64,000 bases of DNA, from NCBI RefSeq assembly GCF_036669915.1, contig NC_089325.1, positions 14,971,868 through 15,035,867 of the forward strand, written 5' to 3'. Below, piece after piece: positions 56,510 to 64,000 of this stretch. A program made the translations under genes and the position numbers. Under the pieces are notes generated by a model. The model was not told where the DNA came from. It saw nothing but the letters and a program-made list of their open reading frames with translations, and made no database searches. Each line of letters opens with the position of its first letter. The first letter of the stretch is position 1. The DNA is from Pocillopora verrucosa. Its lineage: Eukaryota > Cnidaria > Anthozoa > Scleractinia > Pocilloporidae.

Positions 56510-57440
56510 TGGTAATTGAACTGAGTGGAGTGAGTGGTAATCACATCAATTCGAGTGTAATTTGGAATAAATAAGCACGAATAATTATTTTAAAGACTAA
56601 CAAAATTGCACTCGCCCCACGGGCTCGTGCAATTTGTGGTCTTTGAAAAAATTAACAAGTGCTTGTTTATTCCAAATTGCACGAGAAAAATCATGTGATT
56701 ACGTGTTAATAATATAAATAATAAAATACGAGATAGGTTATCATAAGTAAGCATAAGCAAAGCGCGCGAATCAAGTGAAAAAATAATTTATTCAAACCGG
56801 TCAAAAAAACCGCCTACGATTAAAACAATCATATGCAGTGATATCCTCACATATTTAAGGGGCAAAAAAGTTCAAAGTCAATTGTTCAGTCTGTGTCCGA
56901 ATCACTCTCGATGAAATGGAATCGTCGTTTCCGAGGTTTAACCATGTTTGTTTTTTCATTTCGGCGTTGGATCGCTCGAGCAAAGTGTTAAGCTGGGTTG
57001 GCTCGTAATTTTCGATTTCCTTGGCAATTCCCTTCTCTAAACACCGCTTTTTCCAAACCGACAACCAAAAAGCAGTGCTTTTTACAATTTTTTCGTTGTT
57101 TGAGCTGTTTTTCAGCTGCGGTGGCGAAAGAAAATCTATTTAGAACGTCTGCCATTGTTCCGCTCGCAAATTTTCAAATTTTCAAATTTTGTTGCGACAT
57201 CCAAGGCTCGCATTTGATTGCTATCTGTGAGTTTTATTTGATTATTGACCAATAAGAATGTTTGGTTTGTTACTTTCTTTGCACTAAATTAACCCTCTTC
57301 TACACTGAATTAACTCTCTTCTGCTCTGAATTATCTGAAAACTGCATTTATCTTAATCAATCAGGACTGAATAATTTTTCATGTATATTATTAGGTCTGA
57401 AATCATAAGCGTGATTCCAAATCGAACGAGCGTACGTATA
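56510..57440. mobile_element. Composite repeat in patatin copy 2 intron (includes dispersed repeat copy 3 of 3)
   Basis: Counterpart of 41436-42420, with the dispersed repeat at 56985-57390. Inside it, TTTGTGGTCTTTGAAAAAAT-type words form a local inverted repeat not seen in full in copy 1 (about 56580-56690). Confidence 0.75.
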
Positions 57441-60184
57441 ATTTCAGATCAAAATTGCGCGATACGGAGTTCAATTTCCGCTTAAGTACAAATCTTTGGA
57501 AATCACAGAATTCAGTCGTTGCAAAACGAGGCACGATAGTAAACACCGCAATAATAGCGAAGTAGAGAAAAAACGAGCGAGTCTTGGGTCGGGTCGCGTA
57601 AAGAACTCTGAGAAACCGACCCAAGCCTCTCTCGGTTTTGCTCCGCGCCGTTTTCTAGTTTGCTCCATTTTACTAACCGAATGGCAGGAACAGGCCAGAA
57701 GAAATTAAATGTTCGAAGGAGTTAATGAGGACCGAAATTGAAATAAGTAAAAGCGTACAAACCACGCGAAACGTCAGAAAACGTGGGTGAATATGACGCA
57801 TGTAGTTCAAGCACTTATTACCTTTAGAGAGGATGGTGTGAATCTTCCAGACCATTGACGTATGTTGGTGAAGCAAAACATTTGGTTCGGATTGCTCTCG
57901 TCCCACTAAACGTACAACAACAAACACTGAAAAGTCCTGAGAGCAGGGTTGTTCAAAGCACGATTAAGCTAACCGAGGGTTGGCCAACAGTTTTTTATTT
58001 TGTTTTGCTGCCTTGCAGGCAGTTTTTTTTCCTTCAGTTTTTTCTTGGACTAGGGTGAAACCGCTCAAAACGTAAGCCGTAATAAATACGCTTTCAAGAA
58101 CACGTTAAACTTTTAATCCTGGATTATCGCCAACCGCTTTTCGAACAACTGTGCATAGCTTTTGAACCGAACCGTTGATCCCAAGCTAAACTCATACAAA
58201 ACATTTTCTTCTTCATCCTTTCGATCCCAAGATTTAAAAGTTAAATCTCAACAGATGACTACCCGACGCTATTCTGGTGAATTTGGTGTTTGCTATGAAT
58301 ATAGCTCCTAGTAAATAACTTTCTTTCGTTCTTGTAACTTACTGCCCCCGGGCGAAGTCAGGATTTTTCAAAGGGGACTCGTGCTGTGTTTAGCAAAGAG
58401 TACTCACTCAACGCCGTGTATAATTATGGTGTCAAAAAATTCTTGCAAAGAAAGGATGTTGCTGCCTGGTAGTATATTGAAATTGTCGCATGCCACAAGG
58501 CACAGGTTCGCTAATGACATCGCCCACAGTTTGAAAAACACACCTTGTAACCCAGATCGTCATTCCTGATCTATTGCGTCTTTTTTCAAAGGTGGTTTAT
58601 TGTACACGTGTCTTTCGTGGAGTTTGTCAGAGAAACCCTTTCCGTTGAGAACATCGGACCCGTACCCCCTCCTGTGATGCTACTCAGCGACGGAGGCCAC
58701 ATGGAAAATACCGGGATTCTACCATTATTAAAGAAAAAACTCAAGAAAATTGTTGTAGTGAATGGTGGTTACACCTCTGATGAGAAGAGGTATGGAGATG
58801 ACCTTCTGAAAGCACTGATGCTCGCTCGTACCGAGCTAAACTGTTCGTTTATTGGCCAGGGAGGTCGTGACGTCATTTCAGACCTGTTAGACACCTTCGT
58901 AAAACCAAATAAACCGGATAAAAGGAAACCAAGATATTACAGGTATGTATTTTCTCATGTACCAATTTTTTTTACCTTCGATAGTAAGAAATTGTCTACA
59001 TGGGGAATGTGTCCATAACTAACAGAAAAAAACTAACATCCTGGAAGAGAAGAGTTGTGTCAGGTAGAAGAATTTTTCATTATAGTAAGAAATTCAAAAT
59101 ACATTGAAATCCTTGTATCTCGATCCTTCTCCTACTCCTCTTCAATTAGGGACCAATCAGTTGATGTGGGCTCGAGATATTCAGGGTATATCAGTGGTAT
59201 ACACTGTTTCAAGTCTAATGTAAGGGAAGATATGGCCTCAAGTTTGTGATGGCAAGACTCCACCGTTGTCAATAGCAGTCTAGCGGCTCGTTCTTCATAG
59301 CTTGAAAGGCATTAAAAGGCATTGAAAGGCATTGGGCCACGAGCATTTGTTCAGTAATCAATTCAATTAGAGCTTCATTAGTTGCTGATAACTTACTTTA
59401 TCCTCGTGGCCTAAATGTTTGATTCAGGAGTAAGGTTGAAATTAGGTGCTAGTCACTCTTAGAGGTTAATCCATAGAGTTCCTTTGATTCAATGGAGGTT
59501 GTATGAGCTCTTCAAATTGACTAAAAGCATTCATTCTTTTCCGCTTAGATTTAAAGTTGAGTACTACAAAGATGACGGTGGCAAAGATGGTGAAGGTGAA
59601 ATTATGATGATAAGGCCACGAAGTCCACGCAACGGTGATCAAAGCGAGGTCAAAACCTGGGAAGAATTTGGTTTTAATCTGGAGCCGAATGACTGGGGAA
59701 ATAGTCCGTATTTGACTGGGGAGGAAGTCGATAAGTTGACCTTCTGTTGCTGTGAGTGCTGCAACAAAAAGTCCTGCCTAAGCGGTTTGTCTGAGCTCCT
59801 CTGTGACAGGTTCCCAAACACCTCTACTGCCAATCAATTTTTCACACCTTTGCAATTCTCCGCCTATCATCGTGAAGGTTACCGAGCATGCGTTGAAGCA
59901 CAAGCCGCTGAATTTCTCATGGAGGACCATGATGTCCAAGAAGTATGAGATACACAGGCGAGCCTGTGAGCATGTAGCTATAGAGACATTGTATGCAGCT
60001 GTCGGTTTTTTTCGTTCAAACAAAACATTAATAAGAGTTAAAGGTCTTAGCCGTTCCAACGCTTTATAAAAGCGCTGTTTTAGTAAAAAAAAAAGTCTGT
60101 ACGTGAGCTAAGTGGCCCGCCCAGCCGAACCTTAGCCCAGTTTCCTTAGCATGAAGCGACTAGGAATATTACTACTTCCCCCCT

Positions 60185-60370
60185 GGATGTGAAGCTAATC
60201 TATTGCAGGATTATCCCCCCAGCATTTCATCAGCCGGGCTTCCCTGACAATTCGCCAGTACTTTGTAGAGTAAAGTGTTTTGCCCAAGAACATAACACAA
60301 TGACCCGTCCAAGTCTCGAACCCAATGCTTTTGACCCGTTTTCCACTACACTTACCATTAGACATCTTTC
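60185..60370 (-). mobile_element. tRNA-derived SINE fragment, minus strand
   Basis: Counterpart of 45055-45232 at the 3' end of segment 2 (GCCCAAGAACATAACACAAT, AAGTCTCGAACCCA). Similarity between the two segments ends about here. Confidence 0.78.
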
Positions 60371-62686
60371 AAAGAAAGGTTGTAGTTTTAGTGTCTAAAT
60401 CTGTCAATATCTATGAGTAGATGCGAAGATTCGCTTCAACTGTCCACTGTTTTGTTGTTTCAAAAACACTTAAGTGTCAGAGGGTATTTCAGATAATAAA
60501 AGAAGGAAACATAAGCAGAAAACGTGATTACGTGAATTTAGAGTCTTGAAGTATGAGAAGAACTTTTTCGTAAATCACTTACCACAAAACAGCACTCCTC
60601 ACGTTCAACTGAGACCTACAAGTTTTAAACTGCGCGCTAAGAGCTACGTTAAATGAGAACTTGACGTTTGCCGTTCGCGGTAATCGAAACAACACCCCAA
60701 TCTTAAAGTCCCTGATCCATGAGTACTTGCAAGTGTCAGTCGCAGGCGTCATACTGGCTCGGATGCCCTGTTGGCAAAAGATAACACAACTGAGGAAAGT
60801 TATTATGGGTAATGTAGTTCGAAAAAAAATTTCCTTTTTGGGTGGGATGTAACTACTGCGATTGCCATGCCAACAGAGTTTGAAGGTTAAACTTTTTTTA
60901 CTGTGAAGTGAAAGTCTTGTTATATTGTTGATTGGCACAGTTTTACGGGGTTTTTTTTTCATTAATTGCTATATTTCGTTTTCCTTGAGAAGCTAATGAT
61001 AACCTTGACCGTACGCTTGCCTGCCATGAGCATAAGTGGTAACTGAGTTTTTGGGACTTTCCTCTCGAAGGTAGCGACATGACTTGATAGCGACATGACA
61101 GAAGGGCAGGTCAAGCTTATTAGTATGTCAAGGATTTTCGACTGTGTGAACCACTTCAATTCTAGGACGTGGAAGGACAAGGAATTCCTTCCGTCAACCA
61201 AACCTTCGAACCTGGATTACAACTGTTGCGCAATCTTCACAAGTTAGATCAATGACGTCAGTTTACACACACTGTTCTCTTCATCACAAAAATTACACAG
61301 GAAAGTCTGAGGAAGTGTCTAACATCCATCGTTGAGTTTTCACGTAAACTGAGCCAAATGGTTATGCGGTGGATTTTAACATCTTAATGTACCAAGTGCG
61401 AATATTGTAAATTTTTAATCTTCTCTCACAACTGCGCCCCACTGATCGATGTTTAAAAGGGGAAAGTTTAAGTGTGCACTTTTAATCCACACGGTATCAA
61501 CGAGCACTTTTCATTCAACTAGTTTATTCTTGTTTTGTCGTCACCATGTTCACCTTTCAAACCATAAGAGGGACCACCATCTGATTTAACCTCACAGTAA
61601 AATTGCTGAGTCATTCATTACGATCGTGAGAATAACGGGAAATAATTGCGAACCTAGGAAACTTTGATTAAACAAATTTTCCTCGTCAACACCTGAAGAA
61701 ATGAACGAAAAAAAAATTACAAAGGATATGGATACTTTTATACTTATGTTAGACTGTAAAGGGTTCAGACTTTGTAGCGAATACTTGAGAATGAATAAGG
61801 TCGATCTATCAATAAGAAGTTGTCCAGTATATGGTTCTTGTAGTGAGTCGATTACTAATACGCTTTCTTTTCGTTATTTACTTCACTTTCCAAGCTCTCA
61901 GTAATCGGTGAAATTCTATTTTTCTGAACTTCCTTTTCTTTTTTTCAAATTGTATCAAACCACTATCTATTCTCAGAAAAATAACATCATGCCGGCCATT
62001 TACGAAAGTTGAGAACGTCCAGAGCTTCTCAAGGTGTTATTTTCTTAAGAGATACTGTAAATGTCTGAGACCTGATTCAAAAAGATATTTCAGTGAGTAA
62101 TTTACGACCTGTACCGCTGGTTACATATTTTTGCAGTCACGATAAGATAACAAGTTTTCGACACATGGTCTGTTTTGTGTTTAAGTTTTAGATTCTGCTA
62201 AGATTGTCGAACAAGATTTCATTTGTTATTAGCAGAACAAGGCACAAAAAAACTTGTAAGTATCCATCGGTTTTTGTGCAGCTTTCTTATCCTTCGTGAT
62301 TCGGTCGTTATTTTGCTTTATTACACCCATTTTGAAATCACTGGTGGTCCCTGTAATCTGATTGGCTCTAACTGGTTCAATTTATTCACAAATCGCACCA
62401 TTTTTTTTTGCTTTAAATCGCATCTTTTTCCCGGCCAATGAAGAGGCTATAATAAGAACAAAACAAACAATCAGATTTCAAGGCTTATTTAAAGTAACCA
62501 ATCAAACTGCAGGAAAATGAAAGACAAAGAGTATCATGTGGCAAATTTCGCAACTTCTGTTTCTAAAACTCTCATTTTTTCCCCTCAAAAATGGATGAAT
62601 TTAATCTCGAACCGGCTCAGTACTGTATCAATAAAATATTTGAACTGACCAAGTCCTGTATTTGGGCGATTTCAAAAGGGGTGTAA
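60371..62686. other. Non-coding stretch, no gene recognised
   Basis: AT-rich DNA with short open frames only. A fragment resembling the TTAACCC-family body (CATTCATTACGATCGTGAGAATAA) lies near 61610-61640. Confidence 0.5.
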
Positions 62687-62837
62687 TAAAGTGGTAATTG
62701 AACCTCGTGTTGTGCAATTTTGGTCTGAAATCATACTTGTGATTTCAAATCGAACTCGCGCTGCACGCTCGTTCGATTTTGAAATCACGCGTATGATACC
62801 AGCCCAAATTGCACTTCACTCAGTTCAATTACCATTA
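62687..62837. mobile_element. Small palindromic element, TAATTGAAC family
   Basis: The ends GTGGTAATTGAAC and GTTCAATTACCATTA are inverse. The arms continue through TGTGATTTCAAATCGAAC and its inverse. It shares its ends with the composite repeats at 41436 and 56510. Confidence 0.8.
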
Positions 62838-63252
62838 TTTATTCAGCGAATTTATGCATTTGATTTCAGCGAATCGTTGTTCATGTAATAAAAAGAATTT
62901 ACAGTTCATCGCATCTCAAGTTTTCTTGTTGCCGCTCTCTAGTAGTTAACATTGGGTTCCTATAGATACAGGCAAAGTGATAAAGATAACTCAGATTCCT
63001 CAAATGTGACGATTTTATTGAAAATATTACAAACCATATCGTAAGAAGTGGTGTTAAGGATTCCAATGCAAGAGTTAACTTACAAACAACTGAGTGGTCA
63101 GAAAGAGTTGTATGCAGGTGTTTCCATTCTTTTTAAGCAAGGGAACGTACAACTGTTAAATTTAGCAGCACTTTTGGAATCTTTAGGCCTCTTCTTACAA
63201 CGTTTACGGCAGAATGCGTCTTAATTTCATAGCTTTTTCAAATGTAAAAGGT

Positions 63253-63459
63253 TCACATCACCAAATAAATATGTGCTGTTAGTACTGTTATCGCAAAAAT
63301 GCTGGCTAGATTCCTGTGAATCTTTTGTATGGGTCCACCTGACGAAATTTGAGGGGCAAACGATTCATCACGCTTTTCCTTGAGAGAGATGATTTTCATC
63401 TTATGATTCTTTACTTCTTCAGACAGCAATTCAATCCTCTTGCTTAACTTCTCAACGAC
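63253..63459 (-). CDS. Probable last exon of a tail-anchored coiled-coil protein (partial)
   Basis: On the minus strand a good acceptor (TTGTCTTTCAG) is followed by 68 codons and a stop. A heptad-like stretch VVEKLSKRIELLSEEVKNHK, then ISLKEKRDES, is followed by a polar linker and a C-terminal hydrophobic segment LASIFAITVLTAHIYLVM. This layout suggests a coiled-coil protein anchored in a membrane by its tail. Upstream exons would lie beyond 63459, toward or past the right edge, and I could not find them. I do not recognise the family. Confidence 0.5.
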   Translation of the reverse strand, partial: VVEKLSKRIELLSEEVKNHKMKIISLKEKRDESFAPQISSGGPIQKIHRNLASIFAITVLTAHIYLVM

Positions 63460-63718
63460 CTGAAAGACAATACTCACTTTAGAAAAAGACATCAGTTGGA
63501 ACAAAACTGGTTGTTTCATATTTCGCTCCAACGAGTGATCAGTTCTTATTCATCGCATGAGTGGGGCAGTAGGTGGAGAGGAGTTTTGGGAGGATCGCAT
63601 TCTCCACCCTCCCCCTCCTTCCCCATCCTGGCATAAATAATGACCGATCCCCGAGTATGCTAATGATGACTATGATAATAATGATGAGTCTCACTCTCGA
63701 TCGCTTAGGTATAAACGG

Positions 63719-64000
63719 ATGATGTTCATATTATTCTCCAAACTAGGAATTTTAGATATTTTCCAAGTCAATACGTTTGAAATCGCCAAATTCATGTTTT
63801 ATTATAGAAATAACTTATTGCCTCCATTACTTCTCAATCTTTTTGTAACGAATAGCCAAATTCACAACTACCAGAACAGTACCAGAACAGCCAGTAATTA
63901 TCGAACGCATTTGTGCAAATCACAAGTAATTTACAATTCTTTACCAAGGTCCTAAAATTTGGAACTCTCTTTCTGTTTCAGTCACTTGTTCGTCAAACCT
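63719..64000 (+). mobile_element. Non-LTR retrotransposon fragment, C-terminus of ORF2
   Basis: The frame KLGILDIFQVNTFEIAKFMF, then YYRNNLLPPLL, NSQIHNYQNS, NYRTHLC matches the C-terminal region that follows the reverse transcriptase in CR1/L2-like elements. After a frame change near 63945 it continues as GPKIWNSLS, the usual next motif. It is therefore frameshifted and dead, and it runs off the window. Confidence 0.75.

Larger units (their letters stand above)
52336..59948 (+). pseudogene. Membrane patatin-like phospholipase, copy 2 (premature stops)
   Basis: Exons match copy 1: 53774-54726 (from the core ATG), 55212-55764, 56262-56458, 58592-58942, 59150-59185 and 59549-59948, each with the same length as in copy 1. 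The GGGIR motif, the SGGG nucleophile motif and LSDGGHMENTG are intact. Two in-frame stops are seen. TGA at 52468 in the 5' exon replaces the Trp codon of copy 1. TAA at 54245 (codon 158 of the core) sits where copy 1 has GGA. No frameshift is seen from the core ATG onward and splice sites are kept. It is a young pseudogene, or a gene making only a short N-terminal piece. A 5' exon with the frame MRNEDHFFGLNKEKSFK (about 53158-53310) is open here but frameshifted in copy 1. Confidence 0.78.

Overview
The window is animal nuclear DNA, most likely from an anthozoan cnidarian and probably a stony coral. The species cannot be named from sequence alone. The support is: AT-rich DNA; genes split into many short GT-AG exons; three clear metazoan single-copy homologues (SGT1/SUGT1, NXT1/2, SUMF1); and dense tRNA-derived SINEs, short inverted-repeat elements and non-LTR retroelement relics. 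Nothing indicates a bacterial insert, and no CRISPR array, rRNA or virus was seen.

Layout. (1) 1-19,000 is a duplicated receptor locus. The central copy (10,294-16,829) has a signal-peptide exon, a C-type lectin exon with an EPN sugar-binding motif, three short Ser/Thr-rich stalk exons, a transmembrane exon and a tyrosine-rich tail with ITIM-like motifs. A broken 3' copy lies upstream (about 2,740-4,496) and a broken 5' copy downstream (about 17,925-18,860). (2) 19,993-34,770 is a block of ordinary genes. SGT1 (+) is tail-to-tail with NXT (-), and NXT is head-to-head with SUMF1 (+) across 196 bp, probably a shared promoter. (3) About 34,650-45,235 and about 48,360-60,370 are two direct copies of a 10-12 kb segment. 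Each carries a patatin-like phospholipase with a multi-pass membrane region between its catalytic Ser and Asp. Copy 1 is open from its first ATG in the patatin core to its end. Copy 2 has premature stops. The duplication begins in the last exon of SUMF1, and a relic of that exon remains in front of copy 2. (4) 60,400-64,000 is repeat-rich. It holds one probable last exon of a tail-anchored coiled-coil protein (- strand) and the 3' end of a degenerate non-LTR retrotransposon at the right edge.

The three housekeeping genes act separately: an HSP90 co-chaperone, an mRNA export cofactor and ER sulfatase activation. The novel content is the lectin/ITIM-like receptor family and the membrane patatin pair. 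Both are being copied, broken and filled with mobile DNA. Exon coordinates were derived by hand from splice signals and reading phase; transcript evidence is absent.
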